Below, in pieces: positions 50,550 to 63,808 of a stretch of 64,000 bases of DNA. Made by a program: the position numbers and the translations under genes. Origin of the DNA: Corydoras sp. C115 (Eukaryota; Chordata; Actinopteri; Siluriformes; Callichthyidae); NCBI GenBank assembly GCA_019802505.1, contig JAFMOC010000192.1, positions 660,501 through 724,500 on the forward strand. Reading direction: 5' to 3'. Under the pieces are notes generated by a model that saw only the letters and a list, made by a program, of their open reading frames with translations, searched no databases and was not told the origin of the DNA. Position 1 is the stretch's first letter, and each line of letters opens with the position of its first letter.

Positions 50550-51189
50550 TGAATGTAACTTGACAAATAAATTAAATACTCATTAGTAAAAATGGCAATT
50601 TGCTTCATTAGTTGTCATCTTCTGTACATCTGACTTAATCCAAATATTTGGCACGTTCATCAGAGGAAATCCAGATGTTCAACATAAATGCATAAGCTGT
50701 CATGATAAATCCCATCACTGGTAAATCAACGCATGGAAGGTTTCTCACTAAACATGCTGCATTTCTTTTTGTTTTTGCCAAAGAGCATATGGTTTGGAGC
50801 CAATCCATTAGGCATAATTACTTTATCCTTGCTTTTAGTGGCTAAGGGTTTTGGGAAATGGATATATGTGTGTCTGTGTAAAAGAAACAAATGGAGTGGG
50901 AGAAAAAAAAAAGAAACAAAACAAACCAAAAAAAAAAAACAGTACACCAGAACCATTTAAATCATTCCAATCAAATGTTAATAGCGCAAGTGATGTAAAA
51001 GGACCCAAACCTGAATAAATAGGGAGTGTTGCATCGATAAGGGTATCAGGTGTAAGATCTGTGCTTAATTAAACATACAGATCAAAAATCAAATTTTAGT
51101 GGATCCGATTTGAAATACCACTGAAGACTTGGAAATGTTGAGGAGCGATGGCAGTAAGGTTTTAAACTAGATTGTTAAAAAAAATCTTA

Positions 51190-52015
51190 GCGTAAAAATG
51201 CCTAAGGATGTGGAGAAGTGTAATGTTCTGATTCAAAAAAAATAATGGATGTGCAGAGCTGCGGTAACTGCAGAGGAACAAAACTAATCAGCCACAGCAT
51301 GATGATCTGGGAAGGAGTATTGGAAACTAGGTTGAGAAAAGAGATGGAAAATTGGAAACAGCAGTTTGGTTTCATGCCAGCAAAATTGATCACTGATGCA
51401 ATGTTTACATTGAGAATGTTGATGGAGAAATATACAGAAGGTATATAGCTGCACTATATATTTGTAAATCCAGAGAAAGCGTGCCAGGAGAGGAGCTTGT
51501 GGTAGATAAAAGCCTGGAGAGATGAAGGTATGTATTAGAGAGAAAAGGGGGAATGAAGGTTAGCAGGAGTAAATCGGAGTACATGTGCATGAATGAGACA
51601 GAGGATGGCAAAAAGGTTCATTTGGAACTTGTCAAGGTGAAGAAAATGGATGAGTTTAAATACTTGGGGTTGAGTGTGCAAAGTAAAAGAGAAAGCATTA
51701 GAAGAGAGTGCAAACAGGGTGAAGTGGATAGTGTAGAGTTGAAGGAATGATTTGGATGTATGATTATCTGCCAGAGTGAGGAGAAAACTTTACAGGACAG
51801 TACTCAGCCCTGCAATATTGTACGGCATAGTATGAAAATATTGTATCTGGCTATGATCAGAAATGAGGAAAGAGGGATGAAAATGATGGAGATGAAGATG
51901 CTACAAATCTCATTGGAAATAATGAAGATGAATCAGATTAGAAATTAGTTCATTGAAAGGTCCTACAGGCAGGAAGTTAGAAAGTTGGGATTGACATTGT
52001 GCAGAGAAGTGATAA
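51190..52015 (+). mobile_element. Decayed non-LTR retrotransposon (reverse-transcriptase pseudogene)
   Basis: Successive frames give pieces of a fish LINE ORF2: NCRGTKLISHSMMIWEGVLE and QQFGFMPAK (51245-51448), VSRSKSEYMCMNE and KMDEFKYLGLSVQSK (51540-51750), and MKMLQISLEIMKMNQIRN (to 51948). The frame shifts and stops between pieces. Only about 100 bp separates the FGFMP-type and KVSRSK-type motifs, where an intact element has over 100 codons including the catalytic Asp-Asp pair, so the active centre is deleted. Confidence 0.75.
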
Positions 52016-52161
52016 GATTTATACATGTAATATTTGATCTTTCCATATGTATCTACAGTATAAGCCTAACTTTAAAAAGAGACAGAAAATCTGTTTGTGT
52101 ATACACACACACACACAATATATATATTTTTTTTTTTTGAATTTTTTTTTGAATATATACA

Positions 52162-52498
52162 AGCGGCACAGTGGCTTAGTGTTTAGCACGTTCGCCTCTC
52201 AGCGCTAGGGATTCCCGGTTCAAATCCCCATCTGGGTGGAGTTTCCACGTTCTCCCCGTGTCTGCGTGGGTTTCCTCCGGGTTCTCCGGTTTCCTCCCAC
52301 AGTACAAAAACATGGATAAAGTCAATTGAATTCTCAAAATTGCCCCATATAGAGTGTGTCTGTGTGAGTGAGTGTGTGCCCAGCGATGGATTGGCGCCCT
52401 GTCCTGGGTCTATCTGCCCAGCCCGAGATGTTCTCCCCTGGATGGGCATGGGGAACCCCACAGTGACCCTAATGGAGGATGAAGCGGGAGAGATAATG

Positions 52499-52543
<45 letters not shown>

Positions 52544-52550
52544 GAATGAA

Positions 52551-52553
<3 letters not shown>
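52162..52553 (+). repeat. SINE-A with (TA)n expanded inside its tail
   Basis: Head GCGGCACAGTGGCTTAGTG, B box mutated to GGTTCAAATCC. After GAGATAATGCA the tail is split by about 40 bp of (TA)n before AATGAATGAATGA. Confidence 0.85.

Positions 52554-52646
<93 letters not shown>
52499..52646. repeat. (TA)n microsatellite, about 150 bp
   Basis: Two (TA)n blocks separated only by AATGAATGAATGA. Confidence 0.95.
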
Positions 52647-52649
<3 letters not shown>

Positions 52650-54076
52650 TATCATATATTTTTTTCAGTCTGCCAATCAGTAGTTAGGTTTCTGTCCTAA
52701 GGGTGCTAGTGAGATTTTGACTGTGGAGTTGCATCAAATACAGACTTAAAGTACATTTATGTGTCTGAAATATGAAAATTTAGGCTCATATCAGTCACAG
52801 ATTTATTGGAATATATTGGATGCAAGTTTGGAATTTAAGACGATTACTTGAAAATTAGCACTTAGATGTTTTTTAAAAACTTCTGATTAAATCATTTAAA
52901 AAGTTGTTTACCTCAATAATTAATACCACAGAATCAACACATACTGAGTTATAAACTCCATATAAATATATTTCTGCTTGTTTCCATTCTTATCACTGTG
53001 GAAATGTTTAATTAATGCTTTTTGTTACATGCTGCTAAAAAAAAGAGCTTTTTCTACCTTTGTTCCCTTACAGCTTTTAACCTGTCATCTTTTACCACTG
53101 AATGACATCAAACATTAATTATATAACTTTCTAAAGAATGGATCGCACAGTTGTTGAAAAGTGTTAATTTGATTTACTTCTTACTTAAACTTGAACTCTT
53201 TTAAAGACACTAAGTGTAGTTGGTGTTCTGAATTTTAAGTGACAGCAGGATTAAAAAATAGCACTTGAGTACTTTGGCCATGAGCATTAGGGTATTTTTA
53301 TTGGTATTTTTTTATAACACTAAAGCATGTATCAGTATACAGCAGGGTAAAATTAGGAGTTACAATAGTTTATCAACTTGAATGATCAGAGCTGCCCCTA
53401 ATTACCTTCATTGTTCATGTGTTAACTTTTTAATGATGTGGATGCTGCCCTTTCAGTGGTTAATGAGAATAACAGATGAGAGTGACCAGGAAGAGGCTGT
53501 GAACTGAACCAAAACTCTTTGGTAAACAACATAGAATGGCATTAGATTTGATTATTACAAATAAATGGCAGTTAGTATTGGATTACAAACAAAGCTAACA
53601 AAAAGTTTAAAGAATATATAATACAAACCTGTAAAAATGTAAGTGTAACTGTATTCATTTTTTATTTTTTTTAAATATCGAACAATAAACAGATACATAA
53701 CTTTTTTTTCAGCTGTTTTTTTAAGGGTTTTCCACAATCAGAACTTCTACATAGCCAATTTGGCACAGTTTTGGGCGTTCTTGGACGTTCTTTCTGATAC
53801 AACCCTGTTGTTTATCTACACTTACACAGTTTAATATCTCTAACAGACATATCAGCATGTCTTTGGAATGTGGGAGCAAAACAGAGATCCCAAAGTAACA
53901 CATGGGAAAGGAAGACCTGCATTAACCACACAATGTGTATTAAAATAATGAATTTTAAAACGATTATGTTATACACCAAAAGATGTTATGTGCCAAAAGA
54001 ACTAAATGAAATATATATAATGTATATATGTAAAATGCCAATATAAAATGCATTTATTATGCATTCATATAGAATT

Positions 54077-54426
54077 CATTCATTCATTATCTCCCGCTTT
54101 ATCCTCCATCAGGGTCGCGGTGGGGTTCCCCATGCCCATCCAGGGGAGAACGACTCGGGCGCTGGGCAGATAGACCCAGAACAGGGCGCCAATCCATCGC
54201 TGGGCACACACTCACTCACACAAACACACTCTATATGGGGCAATTTTTTTTGAGAATTCAATTGACTTGATCCATGTTTTTGGACTGTGGGAGGAAACCG
54301 GAGAACCTGGAGGAAACCCATGCAGACACGGGGAGAACATGGAAACTCCACCCAGATGGGGATTCGAACCGGGAATCCCTAGCGCTGAGAGGCGAACGTG
54401 CTAACCACTAAGCCACCGTGCCGCCC
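54077..54426 (-). repeat. SINE-A, full length, perfect 13-bp target-site duplication
   Basis: TTCATATAGAATT occurs at 54064-54076 and 54427-54439. Confidence 0.93.
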
Positions 54427-54462
54427 TTCATATAGAATTGTTGTATATATATTTGTTATATT

Positions 54463-54506
54463 TACATTTAAATTTAGTCATTTAGCAGACGCTTTTATCC
54501 AAAGTT
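54463..54506 (-). repeat. SINE-B tail fragment
   Basis: TTTAGTCATTTAGCAGACGCTTTTATCCAAAG, cut by the SINE-A that follows. Confidence 0.8.
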
Positions 54507-54517
54507 ATATATACACA

Positions 54518-54843
54518 GGCGGCACGGTGGCTTAGTGGTTAGCACGTTCAGGGATTCCCGGTTCGAATCCCCATCTGGGTGGAGTTTCCATGTTCTCCCC
54601 GTGTCTGCGTGGGTTTCCTCCGGGTTCTCCCACAGTCCAAAAACATGGATCAAGTTAATTGAATTCTCAAAATTGCCCCATATAGAGTGTGTCTGTCTGA
54701 GTGAGTGTGTGCCCAGCGATGGATTGGCGCCCTGTCCTGGGTCTATCTGCCCAGCGCCCGAGATGTTCTCCCCTGGATGGGCATGGGGAACCCCACCGCG
54801 ACCCTAATAGAGGATAAAGCGGGAGATAATGAATGAATGAATA
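54518..54843 (+). repeat. SINE-A with a deletion between A and B boxes
   Basis: TATATACACA precedes it (54508-54517) and recurs after the tail (about 54844-54853). The stretch CGCCTCTCAGCGCTA is missing, as is part of the CCGG-rich body. Confidence 0.88.
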
Positions 54844-54999
54844 TATATACACAATTGTATTTGTATTTGTTATATATACAATTGTATTTGTTATATATAC
54901 AAAAATTATATATATAGCAAAAATACTACATGGGATGTTTAATTTGAAATAAGAACTGCCAACAGTGTGAATTAAACCATTTTTATGTCAAACATATGC

Positions 55000-55700
55000 T
55001 AAAAGTTATGTTTAACATTTTTTAAATGTGTTAAACAATTTTGATGTTTTTTTTTTTTTGAATATTTACTCTCTAGATTTTACCCAGTATAATGCAATAA
55101 AAATATCCAAAAGTTTGGATAACAATGCATGCTTTGGACAATGGAGACTGATTTGCGCTGACAGTAATGCTATGACAACTCAGCAAACCACTCTCTAGAA
55201 TACTGGTAAGCAAAAAATACATTGGTTTGCAATGTGGTTTGAAAGTTAAAACAGGCTCTACTCTGCATTAATAAAGTGTTATTGAATAAACTGCTGGGTT
55301 GGTGCACTGTCCTATTAAGCACATACCTTAGTTATTTTTCATTACTATCAATGACATTTTGAAGCACATACAAAAAATTCAGTTTGCTTACTGAATATTA
55401 AACTGTATGAGCCAACCTTGGTCATGGGTACACCTGCCAAAAAGTAATGCAATGAATTAGCTGAGGAAAAGCATAGCCAGGAAGCATAGCCTAGATAATG
55501 AGTTGTTCACTATTCTTCTGAGCCACAGGGTAGACAAGCCTTGAATTCCAGCTGCTCTTGTAGAGATCTCATAAATATTGCAGTGACACTCACCTCCTGC
55601 TGGTGGGCTCCTCTGTCATTATTAATTTAGCTTTGTTTTTATTTTTCCACCTCTTGCTTTTTAAAAATCCAGATAAAGTTCCAGAACTAGTATTGCAAAT
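55000..55700. other. Unannotated unique sequence
   Basis: No reading frame or repeat recognised. It is discussed in the findings as a possible conserved non-coding block at 55.43-55.66 kb. Confidence 0.3.
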
Positions 55701-56478
55701 TTAAACATGTAAGCACGTGATTATACTCCGGATCTTTTCCTTGTCCACTTAGATGTTTAAAAATGGCTTTTAATTTACTTCCTAAACAATGTAGTACACA
55801 TTGGATTGAAATCAGTATAGACTGTAAAGCATGTTGCTTTTAAGGTTGGCTTAGTGGGTATCAGGACAGGGCAGCATGCTCTTGTGCTCTGAAAAATTCT
55901 AAAAATTCTATTTGCAGCAGCAAAATGATTTTACAACCACCTGTGGATGGAGTCTAAGGAGAGCAAACTGGCCATGGAAGGGTTGCAGAGTCTTTTTTCC
56001 CTGTTGGTCAGAGTGACCAGCCAACTGTAGGTACCTGTGAGCTCATGTGTACTGAGGTGGATGGGCACATGTTCCCCCGAGTGCTTCACATCTACCACAG
56101 ACCTTGCATGAGCACCAGTCCATACAAGAAGCAATCTGCTGGCATTATGTGACTTGCAGCACTTGATATCGCACATCTCACAGTACGGTTGAAAGCTGAT
56201 GTGTAATAAATAAAAACTGTGTTCTGTGTAAAAACTGGACAGAATGAAAATATTGAGACTTGAGTGGTACCCTTTATATTTAACCTTCCTTTTATTTATT
56301 TACTTATTTGTTTTCTGGACAAATCAATGGTCCATCACAAAGTTACCCACCAGCATATGTTTGGACTAAGAGAGGAGAAAATAAGCAAAAAAAAACGCCA
56401 CACAGAAGAGCCCACATGTTCAACCTGGTACGGATTTAACCTTTCATAAACCTATCAGCAACTGTGTGATAAAATAAT

Positions 56479-56829
56479 TCATTCATTCATTCATTCATTA
56501 TCTCCCACTTTATCCTCTATTAGGGTCGCGGTGGGGTTCCCCATGCCCATCCAGGGGAGAACGTCTCGGGCGCTGGGCAGATAGATCCAGGACAGGGCGC
56601 CAATCCATCGCTGGGCACACACTCACTCACACAGACACACTCTATATGGGGCAATTTTGAGAATTCAATTGACTTGATCCATGTTTTTGGACTGTGGGAG
56701 GAAACCGGAGAACCCGGAGGAAACCCACGCAGACACGGGGGAGAACATGGAAACTCCACCCAGATAGGGATTCGAACCGGGAATCCCTAGCGCTGAGAGG
56801 CGAACGTGCTAACCACTAAGCCACCATAT
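56479..56829 (-). repeat. SINE-A, full length, perfect 9-bp target-site duplication
   Basis: TAAAATAAT occurs at 56470-56478 and 56830-56838. Confidence 0.9.
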
Positions 56830-57846
56830 TAAAATAATGATTTTTAAAAATATTTCCATAAGTTGATTTAACTAGCCTTAATTTTTATTATTCATAGTTT
56901 TTGTGCAATAAAAAACGCAAAAGCAAAAGGACACTAAGAACACAACTTTAAGGACTAAGTAGAATTTCATAGCACATTGTTGTAAGAACAAACTGTATCA
57001 AACCATCAAAGTACAGACTAACCAGGGCTTGTATTGTGGTAAATTAAAATGTTATATTTAGTGTCATATTCAAGTTCAAGATAAGTGGTCAATTATTTAA
57101 TTTGGCCTGTCTTTGTGAAATGTGTTCAATTTGGTAAGTTGCAAATCACAAATGCATTTAGTAAACAAGGCGGGTTATATTAACTAATACATTTCCTCTA
57201 ATTGAAATAATAAAAAAAAAAAACTATTGGAAAAAGTGGCTGGTGTTTAATCTGAGTACTGATGTACTGACATGAAATATCACATTGAACAAACCTTTTA
57301 TTGAATTGATGGACACAATGGAATATCTTCTGCTTGCCTTTCACAGCTGCCATATTGATACCAGTCAAGATCCTAGTGGGATTACAGATCAGCTTGTTCT
57401 GTTTCCCCAGAAATAGCTCATCATGCTAATCTCCTAGCACAAGTGAAATCAGCTGTGTAAGGATTAGCTGACAATGAGGCAGACAATGACCAGGTAAAAA
57501 TAGTGCAGGTAAAAGATACGTGCATCAGTCAAAGAGATTTGCCTCCTTAATCTCTAAAGGTACAAACTCACTTATTAGTAATTCATCATGGTAATGCATA
57601 TATTAATAAATGAGTGGTTTGTTTACAATGTTTAAATAAAACTTACTTTCTTAAGTAGGCCAACAACATTTCTGTTTCCTATTGCAGCTTTTTTAAAGTA
57701 AAGAAAACGCACTTTTATGTATTTTTAAAGGGAAAAAGTCATTTAAAAATTAAATTAGCATGATCTTAAAAATACTATATTCTTTTCATTTCCCTTTTTA
57801 TGGCAGTTTGAGGTATTTACCTCAAAGACAACAGTGACTAAAACAT

Positions 57847-58191
57847 TCATTCATTCATTCATTATCTCCCGCTTTATCCTCTATTAGGGTTGCGGTGGGG
57901 TTCCCCATGCCCATCCAGGGGAGAACGTCTCGGGCGCTGGGCAGATAGACCCAGGACAGGGCGCCAATCCATCGCTGGGTACACACTCACTCACTCAAAC
58001 ACACTCTATATGGGGCAATTTAGAGAACTCAATTAACTTGATCCATGTTTTTGGACTGTGGGAGGAAACCGGAGAACCCGGAGGAAACCCACGGGGAGAA
58101 CATGGAAACTCCACCCAGATGGGGAGTCGAACCGGGAATCCCTAGCGCTGAGAGGCGAACGTGCTAACCACTAAGCCACCGTGCCGCCGCC
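57847..58191 (-). repeat. SINE-A, full length, perfect 12-bp target-site duplication
   Basis: TGACTAAAACAT occurs at 57835-57846 and 58192-58203. Confidence 0.93.
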
Positions 58192-60214
58192 TGACTAAAA
58201 CATGTCTGCTATAAAAAAAAATAAAGTGTAGTAATTAGAAGTGCTTGCTAATTTTTTTGATTAAGTGCTGGCATCCATGCTGTAATCAGGATTTTGTGAT
58301 GTAATCTTAAAAAATACCATTCAAACAGTGATCAATCAATGCTCAAATGTTGTGATGTATTATATTAATGCTTGCAGCTGCTACATTCATGAAATCTGCA
58401 TAGACATAGAAGAAAATTATTCTATCTTAAGTTAGTTTTGCAAATCTGGGCAATTAGAAGCCAAGAGACAACTCAAGGATTCCTTGCACGCAGAATATTA
58501 GGCAATGTTTTACTTTGGCTAAGCACTGCTTACTTTCAGTCATTGCATCTGCAAGTGAAATCTTGAAGTATTTTACTTTAATGTAAAAAGTGAGAATACA
58601 ACATATAGTATGGTTTGCAGTATAAAAATTTAAGCGCTTTGGTCAGGCTGAAACACATAAGATTTTTTTTTACAGATTATGATTATTTTAGCTGTATATA
58701 AGAGGTACTTGTTTAAAGCTGATTTCTTAAACTGTATCTGGGTTTTCGGAAAGAAAAGTAAAAATGTTATTGTTTGAAGTCAGCTCTATGATTTCATGAC
58801 AACTTTTTTATTTTTATTTTATTTTTTTACAATTAAACATGTTTTCCCATACTCTTAATAATGTAAATATTATGATTATAAGTCAAACAACAAAATTGTA
58901 TTTCAAATATTAAAACAAAAACATGTCCATAAATATTATTGTATTTGGAATGTTCTAAGGCTTTTAAAATGACAAGCACATTGTTGCTTTAAAATAAAAA
59001 AATAAAAAGGTTTGTGAAAAAATTCTAAAGGTTTTTACATGTATTCACTTACACAACATTCCTATAGTAGTACGTTATCCCTTCAAGAAGGTTTATAAAT
59101 ACCTTCTACTATACTATACTATAAATAAGTATCATGTTAAACATAATGTTAGTAAACCTGCCATCTTGACATTTATTAAAACAAGTTTTATAGACAATAA
59201 TATAAAAAAACGGCTATTAATATTAAAGACATATACTACTGGAATTGTAATGGATGCTGATGTTCACACCAGGTAGATCCATGGGGAGACTTTATAGATA
59301 CTGGGTGAAATCTTTACTTGCTCTTAAAACAGCCATATAGTTTGACATGTCATGGATTCTGAAATGATTTCTGCTCACCACAATGTATAAAGTGAGTATT
59401 TGAGTTGCCATTATTTCTCTCTATAATTGAAGCAGTCTGGCCATTTTCTTTCTCATCAACATGATGTTACTGTCTACAAAACTGTCACTCACTAGATGCT
59501 TTTATTGCCACTTTCTGATTAAGTTCATTTTGCATGTAGAAATATCAGTTAAAATTCTCAGCAGCTGATGTGAACATTGTCCATATTTAAACACTTTTAT
59601 GTATTGCATTCCTGCAACACAACTGACCTATTAGATAAAGTCTCAGACATTCACATTTTGTTGGTTTCGATAACAGTGCATTGCTGTAACATGGTTTCCA
59701 TAAACCTGTGCGACATCATAGTATTTATTTCTGGACAATAAAATTGATCCACTTCTCAAAAGTGTATCTCAAAGAATTTGAAAAAGTTCAGATCCTGAAA
59801 ACACTTGTACCCAAGGGAAATCTAATGACATATTTCACATGTGTAGTCATTTATATTAAAAGTCCAAATTTTATGTTCCAGTAAAAGAACTAAAGAGAAG
59901 AGGGGAGCTTTCAACAAAGTTAGTTGCCAGGCGAGAAATGTGTGCGTATCTGTCTGCATGTCCAAAAGGTCTATATTGAGTGAGGGCAACTGTACACTTA
60001 AGTTTTAGTGTTGTTCACTGAAAAGTAAGTGTTTTTGCCCTCTGGATTTGATTTCAGAGTATGGCAGACAGGGTCATTTTTGTAAGAAATGTGCATGTTC
60101 TCAATACAATTCTGGGTTTCTTCCTCAAGCTTTTATTTTCTCCCACAACCCAAAAACATGCTGATTTGTTTTGGATTAGAACTATTGCATGCAAGCAATG
60201 TCTTTTTTCTAAGA

Positions 60215-60345
60215 AATCCATGGATATTTCAGCAGGACAATGCCAGGCCTCATTCTGCACATGTACCATAGGACATAATGAATAAACGAATCAAACAGCT
60301 AAGATTAAAATCACTGGATTGCCAAAGTCTTTCAAATTAGTAGCT
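60215..60345 (+). mobile_element. Decayed transposase fragment
   Basis: GGATATTTCAGCAGGACAATGCCAGGCCTCATTCTGC encodes FQQDNARPHSA, the DDE-transposase motif around the second catalytic Asp. The frame ends soon after and the flanks show no inverted repeats. Confidence 0.6.
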
Positions 60346-62675
60346 TATCTTTAGTTTCAAAATGATTTAAATCTATAACTAATAAAATATGATCTTAGAA
60401 ATTAATACAATATCTCTCTCTTGTTCAATTAAATCAAGGTTGAAGTTACATTAACGATTCACACGTGCTTCAAAATGTCTAAGTTTTTTATAATATAGTG
60501 TTGTAAATCAAATAAAATGCAAAAAACATATGCAGACTGATAATTTTTTGATCAGTCTGGAGAACAGGATGATGAAATCGTCCAAATAAAAGAGCTATCC
60601 GAATAATTTAATCCTATCAATCTTTTTCCAAGGTTTCTGTAGATCAAGAGAAAATGAGATGTCTAGCACAGAAGAGGGAGAAGGGAGGGGTAATACACTG
60701 TGTATCAGTGGGAATAATAAAACCAGGAGAAGCTGAGTCACTGCAGCTTGTCCTGCATTAAATATGTTTATGTTCTAGCTGCTCATTTAATCTAAACCAA
60801 GTTCAGGAAAAATACAATTGTTAGCATTATAACCAAGAAACCATCTGAACAGGCTGTGAAAACCTCTGAACAATTCCACACACTGAACTGTAGTTTCATT
60901 ATTTACAGGTATAATTGGAAACATGAGCCTTGAGAGTTAGAAATTACCCAACACCTTGTTAGTTCTATTGTTCAGGAGGAATGAGATTCCTGACTAATGA
61001 TTTGTTCTTTCGAGGAGCTCAACCATAAAGTAGTGTGCCAGCTGTTAATTAGTCCAATTACTATAGAAGCTTTTTCCTGTTGCTTACCATTAAAAATAAT
61101 TAGTAAAGCCTTTCTCACAAATTTTTTATCACACATTTGGATTCCTTAAGACTAGATTTAAAATTAACAGGACTATTTATGACATTCTCAAATGTATATC
61201 ATCGGTTTAGACTACTTAATATATAACATTTTATACGCTGCAGTGAATGTTAAAAAGAAAATATCAATCTGCTTACTCAACTTTAGAATGTAGATGAATA
61301 GTTGATTTATAAAATATGATCATAGACATTGTATCAAACACCTGCACTTGTATATTTTGACAAATATCTAATCAGGCAGTGAAAAGAAGAATTTTTATTA
61401 AGATTTTAATGGATATTTCTTCTTGGTGATTGTACATAAACCTCCGTAGGGCCCTTTATAGTAGGTTTGTCAATTATCATAGTAATTGAAGCAAAGGTGT
61501 TGATTTGTATAAGGAACACATACAGACTTTCAACATATTCATAAGAAAATATATGCTGTTTCCAGACATTTCTGAGATCTCAATTAGCTAATACTTAGTA
61601 CAGCATGTATTGGTTGCTAAATAGGTTACAGTAGAACTGTATTAGGATAGAATTAGAAATAAAGAACCCAGCATGTAAAATAAAGTAGCATGTCACCACT
61701 TTTTGGTCTCATTGCACAACGTGCAACCTTCCGTTGCAATGATGCAGCAATGTACGTAAAATAGTTCCTCTCTCATGGAACCTTCATTTCTATTCCTTTA
61801 TTCGATGTTTTTGTTTGTATAGGTCGTTGTTCTTCTGGAGATTCTACCAGGCTTTTACTTCTATTTCATGGCAGAGGTAATTCATGTTATAACCTCATTT
61901 CAGATCTTAAATACTAAATAGAGTCTAAAATGCCATTAACCAGAACAAGGTTTTCAAGGTATTGGAATAAAATAGTTTCACACTGCATATTTACCAGCAA
62001 GAAAAGAAATATTAGGATATTTTGTGCAATTCCTTAACAGTTTGAAAGTTACAGTCTGAAAAGAATGTTTTTTACTCAGTTTGCTATATAAATCAGTTTC
62101 AAGGTTACAGACCTTGGAGGCTAGTATCACAGTTGTGGATGTGCTGTTAGACAAAAACCTTTGATTATGTGCTTTCAAAGAATTTTGTTAGAAAGTAGCT
62201 AATGCTCATTTTTAGAATCAGCAGCTTTTTGTCATGAGATGCTAAAGCGTATCCCTGCACTTGTTACATGGACCTGGACAGGTAACAAGTCCATTGCAGG
62301 GAAGACACACAAACACATGTATGACCACATTCACTGCTAGGGGTAATGCAGCACCCCAAAATAACCTTGATTTGAACTGATTAATAAAATCTAGTTAGAC
62401 ATGGGGGTGGGGGTGGGTGCCAACCACTGAAGAAGATCAGAGAAATTACACAGGTTGTGCTTGGTGTTCTAACGATAGACATTTTTTGGAAGTAGATGGA
62501 CCTTTCTTGGAAGTAGATGGTCCTTCCGGAATTGTTGTTGCATAGCTAAAGCACATAATAAGCATATAAAAATTGGGGCCATCATAAACTTGTGGTTTAA
62601 GAACCAGCCTTGTGAACTGAAGGTCCCTGGGTCTATTCTAGGTCCCACCAAGTACTATGTCTGAAGTGCCCCTGG

Positions 62676-62866
62676 GCAAACACACACACACAAACACACT
62701 CTATATGGGGTAATTTGGAGAATTCAAATGACCTTGATTCATGTTTTTGGACTGTGGAAGGAAACCGGAGAACCCCAAGGAAACTCACTCGGACACAGGG
62801 AGAACATGGAAACTCTACCCAGATTGGGATTCGCTGAGGGGCGAACATGCTAACCACAAAGCCATA
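62676..62866 (-). repeat. SINE-A 5' part, diverged
   Basis: CACTCTATATGGGGTAATTTGG...GTTTTTGGACTGTGG...GCTAACCACAAAGCCA. The 3' end is missing and the B-box region is deleted. A short tRNA-like patch precedes it (about 62590-62675). Confidence 0.75.
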
Positions 62867-63129
62867 AATAGATCACTTTATTACTTTACAGTCACAAATG
62901 ATTTTGTATGCTATCGATTGAACATTAATGTTAATCTAAACAATTGAAAATAAGTTTGCTAATTGGGTAAACTGCTTCTGGTTAAGTGTTTATGTTCTTG
63001 TTTAATGATAAATGTGGTAGAGCTGGTCTACAGCAACATACAGACCGCATGTAAACCTTTTTAAATGTCAGGTGAGCCTTTAAAAATGAACATGACATGA
63101 AGCACATTTTAAAAACTGATAACTGAGAA

Positions 63130-63808
63130 GGGCGGCGCGGTGGCTTAGTAGTTATCATGTTCTCCTCTCAGCACTAGGGATTCCCGGTTCGAATCCCAAT
63201 CTGGGTGGAGTTTCCATGTTCTCCCCGTGTCCGCCTGGGTTTCCTCTGGGTTCTCCGGTTTCCTCCCACAGTCCTAAAACATGGATCGAGTCAATTGAGT
63301 TCTTCAAATTGCCCCATATAGAGTGTGTCTGTGTGAGTGAGTGCGTGCCCAGCGATAGATTAGCGCCCTGTCCTGGGTGTATCTGCCCAGCACCCAAAAT
63401 GTTCTCCCCTGGATGGGCATGGGGAACCCCACCGTGACCCTAATATAGGATAAAGTGGAAGATAATGGATGGATGGATATGTATATATAGTAGTGGGTGG
63501 CACGGTGGCTTAGTGGGTAGCATGTTCACCTCTCAGCGCTAGGGATTCCTGGTTCGAATCCCAATCTGGGTGGAGTTTCCATGTTTTCCCCGTGTCTGCG
63601 TGGGTTTCCTCCGGGTTCTTCGGTTTCCTCCCACAGTCCACAGTTTGTGCATGTCTGTGTGAGTGTGTGCCCGGCGATAAATAGATAGCTTGGCGCCCTG
63701 TCCTGGGTGTATTTGCCCAGCGCCGGAGACATTCTCCCCTGGATGGTCATGGGAAACCCCCCCCCCACGACCCTAATAGAGGATAAAGCAGAAGATAATA
63801 GATGGATG
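63130..63808 (+). repeat. Two head-to-tail SINE-A copies inside one target-site duplication
   Basis: Copies at 63130-63478 and about 63494-63808, both GGAT-tail subtype. GATAACTGAGAA lies at 63118-63129, before copy 1, and at 63809-63820, after copy 2. It is absent between them, where only ATGTATATATAGTAGTGG joins the two. Confidence 0.9.

Larger units (their letters stand above)
36234..51189. other. Gene-free interval, first half
   Basis: No exon or RNA gene recognised. It contains SINE-A and SINE-B copies, DNA-transposon relics near 40-41.5 kb, an RFX-type X-box group and a repeat-free block near 48 kb (listed separately). The blocks 37.35-39.5, 41.5-44.7 and 47.1-49.0 kb hold no element I can name. 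Confidence 0.6.
52647..63116. other. Gene-free interval, second half
   Basis: No protein or RNA gene recognised. Besides SINE-A insertions and one transposase relic it is mostly AT-rich unique-looking sequence. Blocks near 55.4-55.7, 57.3-57.6 and 60.6-61.1 kb look less AT-biased and denser in short transcription-factor-like motifs (see findings). Confidence 0.55.

Noticed and set aside
55931..56176. 81-codon minus-strand frame
   Set aside because: It reads as a plausible peptide but has no recognisable domain, no splice context and no neighbours. Possibly an old repeat.
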